This document shows positions 35,313 through 49,200 of a stretch of DNA of 64,000 nt, in pieces. The translations under genes were made by a program, and so were the position numbers. The stretch lies in assembly GCA_963281155.1 (NCBI GenBank), contig CAUJLY010000002.1, positions 4,960,001-5,024,000 of the forward strand, written 5' to 3'. The notes below the pieces were generated by a model. The model saw only the letters and a list, made by a program, of their open reading frames with translations, was not told the origin of the DNA and did not search any database. Source of the DNA: Rhabditophanes sp. KR3021 (taxonomy: Eukaryota; Nematoda; Chromadorea; Rhabditida; Alloionematidae). Positions within the stretch are counted from its first letter, which is position 1; every line of letters begins with the position of its first letter.

Positions 35313-36845
35313 TTAAAAGAACTTAGGTTTTCTTCTGTTGAATCCTGTTAAATAACCAGAAGAATCATATTTAGCATAAGCAGTCTTACATATGACATAC
35401 ATTACATATTTTCCTCCATTTTCAAATGTATGCAATCCATAGCCAGAAACTGGTACGATGATATGCCCGTAACTTCTCTTAAAATAATTCATTTTATTTG
35501 AAGTGTAAGGATATTTGCTCAAAAAAAGCCCATCTAATTTGATGAAATCTGTATTAGAGCCATCTTGATCGGCATAAAATTCAATGAAACAATTTTTGGC
35601 CAATGTATAAAACTGAGTTTTTCCAGTTACCCATTCTTGCACACTTGGTACATAATGAGCGAAATGGCCGTAAGCAGTTAAATTGTCGGGGTGGTTGAGA
35701 ATCGAACCAAATCGGTACACTGGCATCTCCCCTGCATTAGTTGATGAACCAATTTCAGATTGGTCTACCAATGAGATCAAACTTAATCCAGTTTTTGAAA
35801 TTACTTTGTGATCTACATTTCCTTCTTTATCGTAAACATCCATTGAAAAATCTTCATTGCAATTATAATCGACACTTGGTGGGGAGATATGAAGCCTTGT
35901 TGTGAAATCATTTGTCATCAATCTTAAATCAGGGGAGGACAAAAGCTGATTGCATTTTTTAGAAACTACTGGTACAGGCATAAAAGCAACATAATTATTT
36001 CCACATGTTTTGCCACATGAACCATCATCCTCATTGTTACTAGTAGCTGCAATTGGAGTAACATACGTTAACATAAAGTTCATATTAGCAGATATAGAAA
36101 TACTTGCATTATAATTGTCTATATTTAAAGGCATGATTGTAATATAATGCTGGGGTTTTCCAATCGTAGTATCATACTCTGTTGTTTCATTTGAAAATAA
36201 TACACCGTTTACGTATCCCACAATAGTTAAAGTAATATTATTTTCTTGGCTAATTGGTAATATTGATATAAATCCCTAAAAATTAAAATTAATAGAAAAG
36301 TCGTTGCACTATGCTATTTACTTTTACGGGATAAGTCTGAGTTGGTACGGAAAAAATATACTTGTTTCCGGCATTTGGAATTGAGGGCACTACATACATG
36401 TCACCATTCATGTAATAGGGGTCTTGATATCGAGCCAGCAACTTGACCTCTTCTGTACACGAAGCAAATAATCTAAAATCATTTGCCTCAAAATTTTTAA
36501 AATGATTGAAGACATATTCTGCTTTCAAGATAACTTGTTCAAACGGTAAAAAAATCTATAAAAATAAATTTATTTTCAAAATTTATGAGTTACCTCATTG
36601 GTTTTACCATAAAGGGCCTTTGTTTGTATAGAAACTACTTGCTTGTCTGAAGCTTGTGTATATTTAAAGGTACAAATACTATCATTGTATGAGGGAATGA
36701 TAATAGCAGAAAGACTTGTAAAGACTGAAGTATCGTCGTAACTTTCTATAAAAGAAAATACAAAATCTTTTCCATCTGAGTCAGCTGCATTAATTACATA
36801 GCTAAAGGATAAAAGTACCAATAAACTGTAAATATAGTTCTGCAT
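35313..36845 (-). CDS. Secreted IgGFc-binding-domain protein (nematode type)
   Basis: Predicted secreted protein. Three exons (36594-36845, 36322-36555, 35313-36275) with phase 0 introns of 38 and 46 nt give 482 residues. A signal peptide occupies 1-20 (IYSLLVLLSFSYVINA). The segment GKDFVFSFIESYDD, followed by short beta strands, then the FRLFASCTEEVKLLAR / NGDMYVVPSIP / KYIFSVP pattern, is typical of the N-terminal domain of IgGFc-binding proteins, expanded in nematodes. A second, similar half follows with paired cysteines (SCGKTCG) and several N-glycosylation sequons. No membrane segment or GPI signal is seen. The molecular role of this family in worms is not established. The domain call comes from pattern memory and is less certain than for the other genes. 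Confidence 0.7.
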
Positions 36846-39800
36846 TTTGAATTAATCTACTGAGCAATATTGAAGCTTTTATACTACAATTTTGTCCAAA
36901 ATAAACTCTTTATCAGTAAAAGTTAACAATTACAATCTTAAAAATGACTTCCAACATTTTTTTGATTTTAACTAGACACTAAATTGTATTCACTTATGGT
37001 CTTCAATGTAAAAATACAAGCTTTATCATGAAACGTTACAAATTAAAACATGAAAAAATACATGCTGATCAACTAAATATCTTAAAAGATACATCTATCA
37101 CATAACACTAAAACAATCTGAGCAAGCGGAGCATACATTTTAATATCTTATTTTTGGTAATTAAATTATGCAATAATATGACGCATGGGGTTCAAAATAG
37201 ATAGAAATCCAATTAACTTCATTTTGCTTAACATCTAAAAATGACGTGTTCAAAGTTTGGTGCAAGAAATGTCTCTAAAATATGTATTAATCTTATCATT
37301 TGAATTAAATTGGAATGTTTTTAATAGTATTTTTGGAACTGTTATAATTTCCGACTGATAAGCTCATATCATTCTTCAGCCATAAATTTTCATCTTTGTT
37401 ATAAAAATATATGTCTTTTAGATAATTATCAAGAATCAAAGTAGTTATTAATGGTATTATATATGTTACTCCAGGAAAAATTGTACCATTATACAAAGGT
37501 AATCAGATATTCAGAATGAATAGTTCATATTTTATAGATTTGATTCACGTGAAGGAGCTTGGTCACTTTTAAAAGAATGCTCAGTTTTTTTAGTCCATAT
37601 GCCGTTACAACTATTGAGAGTAATATATTATGCTGCGGTGCGAGAGATCAAAATAAATTAGAAAGTTCATCTTGTAATGAATTGAATGTTTCCACAAATA
37701 GATAGAGAACAATTGGTTATTTTCAACAAAGCTTCATTCAGGAGTCAACTATTGAAATTCATCAATCTATTTTATCTCTTGGTGGTGCGTTAAATTCAGG
37801 GGGTGATAATCAAAACACTGTTCGTTCGTATAACAAATCGGAGAACCTCAATATTACATTGCCAAAAGAAAATCATGATAGCTCCGCAGTTACTTTTTAA
37901 TCATTTTATAAACCTTCAATGTGTCATAAATTTTATGTATTTTGCGATCTACGATAAACTTAGTTCTAAAATGAATGTCTTTGCGATATAACTTTTGGAA
38001 TGACACAATTTGCTTAAACAACTTTCTAACTTTTGTACATGAAATTATCTGCAACATTTCGCATATATTATTCATATTTTCTCCTTACGCGTCACAATTT
38101 GAATCGTTTATATTCTTATTACATCATTTGTATACATTGAAGCATAATGCCACGCGTTATGCTTGACATTAAGTTTTTCATGAGGAATAAAAAACACTTG
38201 CTGAAATTACCCAACGGCACACGTCTCTTGTGATCCATTTTTTAAATAACAATTCTAGGACATTGTTACATTACCTTAGCAAATATTTTGTTTTCAATTT
38301 GTTATATGAAGATATATCACAACAAGGTCGGGGGTTAAATAAATAGCAATCAGGTAATTACCATAAAAATTTATTAATATTTATAGAACTAGAACTGCAT
38401 CATTATGTATATGATAACTTCCACAGAATGTACCTAATTATGATTTCAAACATCCGCCAATTAATTTAAAAATTGTTTCTAATCATCCATCCAAAATGCT
38501 AACAAATTTAGGTTAATTCAAATTGAAAACCCATTCAATCATTTGAGCTCAATTTTTTGAATATTCGACACGTCAAACCTTAACTTGACGCCATACACAG
38601 ATTGATGATGAAACTGCAAAAATAATATTTTCTCATTCAAAATTGACACGACAACAAATGTATGATGAAAGATCCATTATCTTGACAAATTATTTTATTA
38701 ATTTACGGAAACTGCAACCAACTTATCCCCACGCCGATATGCTTCATTAAATTATAAATAACACAGGTCGGGAGACAAAATTGACAGCTAACTTTTAAAA
38801 ATATAATTGATCATCAAAAAGCCTTTTATCAATTTTTTGAGCGAACTTTATTGTGATTTCCCTCAACAGGTGTTTGCGGTAAATCTTTGTGATATATTCA
38901 TTTCTTTAAATAGTTTGAGACAGTCTTGAGGTATGTCAATTACTGATACCAAGTGATTAATCTATTTGATCTTTGCCGCTCTTCATAATTAACTATTGTC
39001 TATTAACTATTAAGTTGCCACCGAGATAACCGAAAACAACCGTTCTTTTCAAGTAATTATATGTTGAAGGAACATTGTTAAATGTTACAGGTGCTTGATG
39101 ACTTAATTAAAGGACATGACCCTTAATCTTTGTCTTATGAAGTCTTGATGATGATGCAATTTCGTTTTTATCTGTTTATAATTTTTAACATCTAATAATC
39201 ACTCAACTGGAAAGATAGCAAAATCTTTACAACTTTTAACATATAATAAATCATGTTTATGCTATTTTTGATTCTAAGGCTTGAAAAGCATCCTCTAGAG
39301 AAATATTTGCCTTTGTTCTTGGAAGTTGACATTTCAATAAAATAAAAAGATAAGACTCAAGATTATTTGATTTTACCAGATATAATACATATGTACATAC
39401 ATTTATTCTTAAGATCATTTACCACTTCAGAATAAAAGAACAAAAGAAACTTGTGTCCACTTTGGACACATTTAGCTTATAAGGACAGTTAAATAGTTTG
39501 TAATAAGATAATTTTATTTGCTATGTATGATGTAATGTTTAAATTAAACAAAATTTCCTTTGATTTTAAATCTGCTTCCCTTCAACTAAAAATTAATTTG
39601 AAATAAAAGATATGTGTTTATGTGTTCAGTTAAAAACTTATATTCACGTACACACAAATATATGCATATCGCCTATATGTATCTTCTTCTTTCCCTTTGA
39701 ACGAAAATTTGCCTTTACCAAAAACTAATCCATCATCGTCTTGTGATTGGATGACACATGTATATATATTTGCTATTTTGAAAAACCCAGAAATAGAGAT

Positions 39801-40432
39801 TGTTGTTGACGATGAAGAAAAATGGTTTAGTAGTTGATAGCGCAAATTTAACCAAACAAAAGAAGTGATGGCATGCCATCAAACTGAGGCTTGATCTCGT
39901 GGCAATCTTTTATTATTTTTTTCCATTAAACTAGTTAATATTTTTGAATAAGATTAGACTTGTTTTTTCAACCACACTATTTAATTTATCTCTTTCTCTT
40001 ATCAAAACAAACTGATCTAATTTGGTTGGCAATTAATAGTTTTGTGTACAGTACTATTTTGAGAGTATTTATTTAATTTTGAGGAATCAATTTATCACAA
40101 ATAATACAAACAAAGACATCTGTTCAATTTTGGGTTAAATCTATTTGTCAATGCTCAGAATAATAATGAGGGGAATTAAATTATTTTTTGGAACACATAC
40201 TAATGATATGTCATCCATCATACTTCAAACAAAAAATATTGTAAGAGATAAATTTATTCAAAGCCTCCACACTTAAATCTTCATAAAAACAATTAAAACA
40301 TTTACATGAGAACTTTCACAAAAATCTTTGTACAAAAATAGATATTGGAAAATTTAAAGAAACAAAAAATAATCAGTCAGTATAATATATATTAAGAGAC
40401 ACTTAAATCACAAAAATCGTCACAAACGTCCT
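36846..40432. other. Spacer between IgGFc-type gene and ceh-13
   Basis: AT-rich, with one broken plus-strand reading frame (37577-37900) and a 63-codon minus frame at 37305-37496 of unknown nature. Nothing else can be supported. Confidence 0.45.
37577..37900 (+). pseudogene. Open frame interrupted by one TAG, possible gene relic
   Basis: From an ATG at 37577 a frame runs 42 codons, meets a TAG at 37703-37705, and then stays open another 64 codons to a TAA. Both halves have a mixed, protein-like composition (ILCCGARDQNKLESSSCNEL; then EIHQSILSLGGALNSGGDN). No splice pair that removes the stop was found. The family is unknown; it could be a decayed gene or chance. Confidence 0.3.
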
Positions 40433-42192
40433 TTAAACACCCTGTATTTCGGCTTTAACATCCATATTATTTCCTACTTTAGAAGAATCTTTTCTGGCCA
40501 AAAACTCTTGCTCACGTTGTCTCTTCTTGGCCTTCATTCTTCGGTTTTGAAACCATATCTTTACTTGCGTTTCGTTTAGATTCAATTGACCTGAAAATAA
40601 ACATTAAATATATGTTTAACAACAGCTACTTTGAAAGCGATTTTTAGTACAAACTCGACTTCTCAACTAACAAAATCGTTTTACTCACCAGCTATTTCAC
40701 GTCGACGGCCACGGTTGAGATAATTACTTGTATGGTATTCTTTCTCTAATTCGGTAAGCTGGTGTGTCGTGAAGTTGGTTCGATTTGTTAAGGAATCTTG
40801 GTCGAGACTTTTTCTTTTGGGAGCTGAAATATCTTTAGAAAGATCTGCTTGGTATTAATAAGATGTAAAAAATGTAACATTTATCTGTTGCGTAACCCAA
40901 TCCTGTCAACATCTCAATGATTTAGAAGGAACCTCATTTTAAAAGTTAATGCCAATTTATAAATTTGATTATTTTATGGTTATTCGTTGTAAAGTAAAAG
41001 GTCATCGTTATTACTATAGCGGTTGTATAACTTTTTTGTCATATACTAGGTCACAAACTCTTTTAAATTTTATAAATTAACTCCCCAGAGATCCATTAAT
41101 TATGATGTAATATCAAGACAACTGAATAACTTGAAATAAAGCAAAAAATTTCCACCCAGCTCAAAAGACTTTTCCTCCAAACAAGAAAATGATGGATTAC
41201 CGTAAGCGGCACCATCTTGTCATGTAACTTTTTGTGGGGGACTCGTACATGCGTAAATTGTTGTCAAACATACGCAAAGACTCTTCTTCTTTCCTTCTGA
41301 CACCCCTACTCAAATAATGTTTAACTAAAATATTTTAAAATATGTACATCACTTAAAAGGTTATTATTTACTTGATTTAAGGAATATGATGATGGTCGCA
41401 GACACCGCAAGACCTTTTCAAATTTTGTCGCAACAGGCAAAACCTGTATTCGTAATAGCTAAAAATCGACAAACAAACACATAACGATCCGTTAACTTCA
41501 CATAATATGATTTACTTTGGTGTCACCGTCGTCAAAAAAGGAAATACACACACAAACTATCTTTCAACTATCCTTTAACTATCCTTCAACTATCATTAAC
41601 TATCCTTTTCTGGTTAACTTATTTGGGATGCGCAATATAGACATACAAGACTACTGTACAATAAAGTGATATTTTTGGTGAAAACAAACTTACTTGGTGC
41701 TTTTGTAGTAGTCCTTTTAACCTGCATCCATTTGTAAGTACTATTGGGAGAAGTATTGGAATTGACTGAGTTTGGTTGGCTAAGAATGTGTTGAGGCATT
41801 TGGCCATTACCTCCCAGTAAAGACTGCTGAACTTGGAGGTTAGAAAATGCGGCCAAGTTGTTTTCGATAGTTTCCAAAGGATGGCCAGGATGGTTTGTGT
41901 GATTGTTTGTTGCAGCAGAATTTTGATATAAAAGATAATGATTATTCCATTGGTTGGCTTGTTGATTATGTATCATTTGCTGGGTAAGGTCTTGATTTGG
42001 AGAGTGATGGGAAGAGGTATTGTTATTATTGTTGGAGGATCCATTGTTTGAGAGTTGGTGATAGTGCTGGTGGATAAGATCGTTTGATGACCGGGAAGGT
42101 GATGCTGGAAGATAAGTTGCGGATGGATGGTAGTATAAAGATGGATTCACGTTGGACGTAGCTCCTCCGTAAGGTTCAGGTGTACAAATCAT
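40433..42192 (-). CDS. ceh-13: Hox1/labial-class homeodomain protein
   Basis: Transcription factor that patterns anterior embryonic tissue in worms. Three exons (41694-42192, 40689-40823, 40433-40590) give 263 residues. The N-terminal region is Asn/Ser/His/Gln-rich. The hexapeptide TYKWMQVKR at 152-160 is the labial-class form that binds Exd/Pbx. The homeodomain is at about 177-236, with the labial [18 protein letters not shown] start and a recognition helix [17 protein letters not shown] (W48, F49, N51 present). An intron splits codon 36 of the homeodomain. The short tail FLARK resembles that of C. elegans CEH-13. The chosen ATG follows ttttttcag by 8 nt, which looks like a trans-splice or 5'UTR-exon acceptor. 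Introns are 870 and 98 nt, far longer than the ~45 nt usual in this window, as expected if they hold enhancers. Confidence 0.95.
41190..41199 (+). promoter_or_regulatory. Hox/Pbx-type composite site TGATGGATTA
   Basis: A full match to the Hox-Exd/Pbx consensus TGATNNAT(T/G)(A/G), inside the 870-nt first intron of ceh-13. Labial genes in other animals autoregulate through such sites. A 10-mer can occur by chance, so function is inferred. Confidence 0.4.
41555..41612. repeat. Short tandem repeat in ceh-13 intron 1
   Basis: Four to five imperfect copies of ctttaactatc / cttcaactatc, 11-12 nt each, within the first intron close to its 5' splice site. Confidence 0.5.
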
Positions 42193-45100
42193 CGTGGTGG
42201 CTGAAAAAATAAAGTCATTTATCATAATGTGTTAAAAGGCATGTTAAATAATAATTAATAGGCAGCAAAATGATAAAGAGGGATAAAATGTTTGCGCTAA
42301 TACAATCATAATTTATCAAAATATATCATACTTAGTCAAAGGAAGTTGGTAGTTAAATCAATTTAATGCAAAATATAAATCACATTTAAATGAATTATTG
42401 TTGACACTTAATTAAAGACCATCTGATCTAATGGAAACATTGCTGGTAAAATGTATTTTGATTGTTTGTTAAAAACTCAAAGTAGATATAATGCCATTCT
42501 TTCCTCATCAAAGCTAGTTAAATTTATCATTATATCTACATGCGGATATTTTTTATTATACAAGTGGTGGCAAAAAAGAGTGAATGTTGTGAAAGATAAA
42601 GGTAAATGATAATAGAGTGGAAGAAATTTTGATGGAAGGATGTATCAAATATTAAATAATATTTGTTGGTGGGCAAATCAAATAATATGCATCATATTTT
42701 GAATATATCTTCAGCAATGTTAATCTTAATATACTATATGATATTATTCTTCCCATTTATTATAACTGCATTATAGTTATGTTATAGTGTGGATAAAGTG
42801 TTTTTTAATTATAAGTAATTAAGAAAGTTATTAATTTAAAGCTGGCACTTATTTGTAATAACATTATCAAAGTAATTTAAGTTGATTAAATGCCCACACT
42901 AAATAAATGCCATAATTCTTGTAGTGACACTTTTGCCCCATTAAAAATGATTTGTAACTTCCTTGAATAATGAAGGGGCAAAATGATTGTGGGTGAACCT
43001 CAATAAAATATAATATGTTTAATGGTTGTGTCCAAAGGCACCACAAAAAATTCACATACATACAGATGGAAGAGACTCCAAGCCAACGGCCGTAAAAAAG
43101 AGATGGTCGTAGGAAGAGGCAAAAGAAAGTAGAATGATGGCTATAAATCAAAAAGAATCTCAACACGTCAATGGGTCGGTCGCTTAATATTTATATGAAA
43201 GGGTAGACTCCTCCTCGGGTGGGCAGAACTGCACAGCCGAATGGTAAAACAAATGCCGAAGGTATATATAATAACGTACAATTATATGGTTTGCCTTGTT
43301 TTGCATGTACAATATGATAACAAATTGTATAATCTGCTTGCTATAAATATCTTCCAAAAAAGGACTATCTAGTTTAGTCAGTAACTTATTTTTGTCAAAA
43401 CTAAATTTATACATTCACTAACTATATACTTACTTACCACTTGTATAAAAGTTTAAAAGTTTAGGGTATGATTAATTTATTGCCACACACAAAATTAATA
43501 GCTTCTCGTTCCTTTTAATTGGCGTCAACATAAAAAATAATTGAATGAATGTTTCAGTAGGGTGTAATTTGTACTTTATTATATAATAACTGATAAACAT
43601 TTTTTAAAGTTATATCACAAGCCGTATCAAAAAATGTAAAGAATGTTCCTTAGTAAGGATGAAATAATTTGAAAAATAGATATAAGTGCAACTGTGCACA
43701 AAAAAGACTAGTAGCATGCTTTAAAGACAAAACACTTTTATTATGAAGAAGATGTGATACTGTAACAGCAAAAAATCACCCAAAGTCGCGCTGCTTTATT
43801 CAAACATAAGAAACAAAATGTTGGCAATGTAATTGATACATCAAATCAATTTTTAAAGATTAGTACCAAACATCCCATAAAAAGGACAAGCCAATTTATC
43901 AAAATTTGTCGCAATATTCTTGTAATAATGTATCATAATTTGACATCATCAGGCTACACATTTATAAGACAAATCGGGGAGAAACTTTGTGTTGATTAAT
44001 CAAGGCAATAATGATTTATTTGACTTTGTAAATAACAAATAATGGGCAGGATGGTGGTGATATGATAAATTAAAGTAAACCAAACTAAATGGTACATGGA
44101 TTTGGACATTTCGGTTTGAAAGCAAAGAGGATACTAATTGGGGGAGATTGCATCGCCAATTATTACATTTATAATTTATGAGCCTGTTTCAATTAAATGG
44201 CACGACTAGTGGAGAGTGTGGCATTCTGGTCATGGGCTGTAAACGCATCTTAATGTGGGTGATCTGTCGAAAGGTGGACAAATCAAAAAAGTTCAAATCA
44301 GTTGACTCCTAATTCATCAAAATCAAGATTCGCTTCGTATTTGTCAAATCATTACCACTTGCTTTTTTACAAATCAGTAACTGTTTTTTTGTTGTTACGA
44401 TTTACTCATGTAGACGCTTCTTGAGCACCGCTATCGCATTAGATTGTATCGTTGGCTTCACTTTCGAAAATCATGGCTCCTCGTCCATCTTATTTTTACT
44501 TAACGTCAATCATTATCTAATGATAAAAAATATTTGTCGTACATATTACACTTTTTTCAACTTTCATTTAACAAATCAAGGTACTTCATAGCTCCAAAAG
44601 CCAACTCTGACATTTCTCACAGATGATATCATGGCAAAAAAGATACAAAAGGGCGATGAAGGACAAATTAAAACTAAAATCTGTATTGGTATTATCACGT
44701 TCAGTTGATATAGATTTGGAAACACAAATTTACATCTATTTTTATATACACGTCTTTCTTTTAAGGATTTGATTGATGATATTTAGTACATCACCACTAT
44801 TTTAATGCACATTTGTATGGTGCTCCTTTTGTTTTGGTTAAAGAGGATTTTTGAAATCATTTGCGTGTCTCAGAGTAAGAATGACTGTTTATCCTAAAGC
44901 TAATATTATTGCTATGTGCAGATAACGAGATTTCCTTCACTAAACTATATAGATTTACACTGATTTATGTAAATATATAGATCTATATAGTAAGGTATAA
45001 GAGGAACCTTTTTGAATAATTTTCCTTCTACTAAACTTGTTTTTTGTGCAAAGAAGTGTAGAACTAAAAAGTACTACTTGATTATCAGTAATGTTGTTTG

Positions 45101-45327
45101 TGACAACGAAAATTAATATTTCACCAAGACCTTAAATGAAAAGCAATTGGTTGGAATGGTTGAATTAGTTGTAAAAAGTTACAGTGATTGACTATGAAAA
45201 ATTCACATGACAGGTAAAATAACAAAATGTTATCATTTAACCTTTCTACCTTCAAGTCAATCTTACTCCTTTACCGTACACAAATTAATCAAATGGCTAA
45301 ACACAAGAAAAAAGAAACAATTATGAT

Positions 45328-45410
45328 ATAATTCGTAAACTACAAATAGTTGCATATAATTCGTAAACTACAAATAGTTGCATTTAATTCGTAATTACGA
45401 ATACTTACAT
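45328..45410. repeat. Tandem repeat, 28-nt unit
   Basis: Two identical 28-nt copies (ataattcgtaaactacaaat plus agttgcat) followed by a diverged third copy. Confidence 0.7.
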
Positions 45411-45724
45411 ATAACTTGCACGATTTAAAAGACATCAAAGATATATCAATCTTCAGTAAAATAAACATGGTTCAAACCTACCAGCATCGGAAAAAAGGAA
45501 AAGAAATTGTTTGCCCATAATAATCATTCATCTTAATGATACTCATTAATTAAAGATAAAACAATTATGATGCATCTATCCTCCTTTTCATTTACGACAA
45601 ACTTTCTAACTAATTTTACAGATAGAAAGAGATTTGGCGATTCATAGTTCATTTTTCGTTTGTTGGTAATGATGGTACCTTCAATTATACCATTTCTATT
45701 CGTTAAACATTCTAATAATTTACT

Positions 45725-45790
45725 AATCTAACAATTCACTATTTTAGCAATCCACTATTTTAACAATTTACTATTTTAGCAATTCATTAT
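45725..45790. repeat. Tandem repeat, ~18-nt unit
   Basis: Three to four imperfect copies of caattcactattttag-like sequence in the inter-Hox spacer. Confidence 0.55.
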
Positions 45791-46191
45791 TATTACCATT
45801 CGTTAATTGAAAAAAGTATACTTCTATACGTATTTAATATCTGGTGTGTTAGGTAGCATGTGAAAATAAGCTTATTAAATATTGCTTGTAACCCCATGCT
45901 TAAACTATCCTTTACCTTTTCCGAACTGTTCCGTTAACGTGTGTTGTCGCTTCTTAAAATGGCACAATATCTTTGTTTGAAAAGCGGTATTATGATGGTC
46001 ACAGTTCATAATATTATGCTTCTTAACATTTGGTAACCTTCTTATAATACAATTATCTGGATCTAGCTTGCCGACAAAAAAGACAGCACCACACATATCT
46101 AAGTAATCAATGCTATGACTGTGAAAAGATATCAAAACAAATGAACCGTCTTATTCCTGCCTAATGCCATTTTAAAAAGCCACAAGGAAAA

Positions 46192-46201
46192 TGATGGATG
46201 A
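46192..46201 (+). promoter_or_regulatory. Hox/Pbx-type composite site TGATGGATGA
   Basis: Matches the composite Hox-Exd/Pbx consensus and differs by one base from the classic labial/Hoxb1 response element TGATGGATGG. It lies 4 kb upstream of ceh-13. Function is inferred. Confidence 0.3.
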
Positions 46202-49200
46202 TACTATTGAAGCTTCCCTTTGCCATATCAAACTCTTTACCAAAAACGTAATACGTCGCCTTTTCTTTTTGATGAGTGCCGAAAATAGGTTTGGTAATGA
46301 AGATTAACATTTGAGTTAGCCATATTCCGTTAGAGGTGATTATAAATAATGTCTTAACAGCAGCTATCTAAACTCTAGCTTATTTTCAATCAAAAATAAA
46401 TATACTCCATTATTTATAATTTATTACCTCGCTTTTTTATGTCGGTTAAGTTAATGAACAATACACATCGCCACCAACTCTAAATCTAATACACTTTTAT
46501 CTACTTAACACACAATATTGATATCAACTTCTCACTTTATTTTGACTATTTCGTCTACTTCGATTGTTTTGTCGATTTGACTATTGTTCCTTTACTCATA
46601 CACTAACACCGGATGTCATTGCATTGCCAGAAAAGATGTAGTAAGAGTAGTAGCTTTATAACAAAGTGAATTAACTTTCCAACATTTTATTTACACTTCT
46701 TCTGCCACAATATAAAATTAAATAGACAAAAAGTATGTATACAGTAACCTTCGATATAGCTAGCAAATTTGTTACAAATTAAGAAAAATATTGAGGAAGA
46801 TGGATGCAAAGTGTTGATTCAAATTGTTGTGTCAATTTGAACATTGATCAAAATTGTATTCAAATGTTATAGGGACTATTAAAAAAATGCTACTTTTTGC
46901 AAATTGCTACATTTTTTGAATTACTACCTTGCCACAAATCGCAACATTCCCATAATTTAATAATTTTGCGACAAATATATTCTTTTTTAATCAGCACTTT
47001 TTATTAATAAAATTAAGCACAGAAGTTGTTGACTTAATCTTAAGATGCTTATACTTTGAATAACTATAAACTCAACATTACTCCTCCAATATATCATTCG
47101 GGGAAGGGGTTAATTAACTACCCAATTCACAATATTTTATGATAATTATAACAAGTAATATAACGTTTTTTCCCACTTACAAAACGTTATATGCTCAACA
47201 AATGACATCTTGATTCAAATCATCACTGCAAAATATATGTATTTGAACACAGATATATTTTAAACTAAAATATTTTAACTTTACTTAGAAACAGACATCG
47301 AAACTAATTAATTAAATCTGCATTTAATGTCGATTGGCTGTTTAACAACAATGATGGTTGCTCTTTGACCAAGAAGACAAGTGTAGGCTTAAATATTTAC
47401 AATACAATGTATTTTGATTGTTGTATTGTTTTTAAGCTGTAAACAGGTGACAATCATTCCAACACACTCTTTAATCATTTGACTTTAGAAATGAAAATGT
47501 GTATAATACTCTTAATTAACCCTAAACATTCGTAGTTTTTTTACTTAATAATTATTTTGATCGTGGCGTCGTCTGGTTAACACTTTTGTAGATATAGCTT
47601 TAAATTATATAAAGATTTGATGGTAGGCTTAAAGAAGGTGGAGAACAAGACCGGCATTATAATCTTTTTATACTTATTACAATCTTAAGTATGATTGAAG
47701 AATTGTGATGATGAGCAGTTTAGATCGTTGATACGCTTTCTTACCTTGCCCATTTATTCCATTTTATCTTCTTTACAAAAAATAAGTTTCTTTGAGTTTA
47801 TGTTTTACAAGAAGAGGTGAGTTTCTTTCGAGATATCGAAATTTTAATATTTCCAAACCTAATAACATAAAACACATTATATAACGCTTAAATTAATTAT
47901 CATTGTTATACCACTAAATTGTTTGCCCATTAATTAATCACCAATTTTAAGATGACTAACAGTTGTCTATATGATATTACTTTAGTGTTAAATTATACGA
48001 ATGTAAGTTGTTTTGACTTAAAATGAAGCAGTAATTTACACAACATTTTATTTCAACTGAACCTGGCAAAAACATTGATTTACTAAAAACTTCATTTCGA
48101 GTTGAACTTGGCGCTTCAGGCTTATCAGTATTTGATGCAAATAAGCTCGCTGCTACAAGTTCTGTTCTAATTGAAGATGTAATCCAAAACTACATTATAT
48201 TTTATGTCTTATTATATCTTATTTATTTGGCTATTCAAGTATTTTACCCACATTAATACACAAACATCAACAGATCACAATCTTAAATAAACTAAAAAGA
48301 AGAAATGATTGTTCCTTGAACTACAAAAACAATAACCATCTAATCTTATTTAATCAACGAAAACTAATAAATCATTTCGTATCTTATCTTACTTATAAGC
48401 ACAACTATTAGGTCTCATTTATGCAAGGTATAACTTTCCCTTGAATTTGGAAGAATGGCATTTAAATATCTAAAAAAATACACAACTTGAGGCAATAAGG
48501 TGATTTATTATCAAAGTCTGAGTTACATGAATTATTAGTTAGACTTATAAAAAATCGAAGAAAGAGCCACAACAATTGTTCTTTTTATAATTATTCCAAC
48601 TTTTGTTCAATACAATTGCTTCGTAAAAAGATTCACGGTATTAGGGAAGAAGATTTATTGCTTTTTTGACTTACCTTTGTCTTAAACATCATCCCTTTGG
48701 TTAAACAAATTGATCGTTAATAATATAATAGCAAAGGACGGAGAAATATATAAACTATGAAAGATAAAAATAAAAAAGTGTTTAACTGTTACACTTGTAA
48801 AGTTCTGAAATTGAGGTATAACATTTTGAATAAACTAAATGTACCGTACAAATAAAAAGGAAGTGCCAATAACTAAATAAGGATAGTGTGCCAAAGACAC
48901 CCTGTTGTGCAAGTACTGTATATTATGCAAATTGAATTACCTCCGTCCAGATAAAAATAGTAATTTATTCAGTTGGATCCCCCTTTTATTTAAACATTTA
49001 AGACAAACCCAAAAACATTTTTACTGCATTTTCTACATTCTACCTTTCTCAGTTTCTATCACACAGCTGTTATCGTAATTGTGCATGTAATATTTCAAAA
49101 TTAAAGTTAATATTTTTTGAATGTCACCATGCCATTGCCACATTTGACACTTCCAAAATACATTAATAATGTTATCTTCTGATGGCTACAGTAAATTCAA

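Noticed and set aside
42867..43166. 99-codon minus-strand frame upstream of ceh-13
   Set aside because: Aromatic and hydrophobic composition without topology or homology; the sequence is better explained as regulatory.
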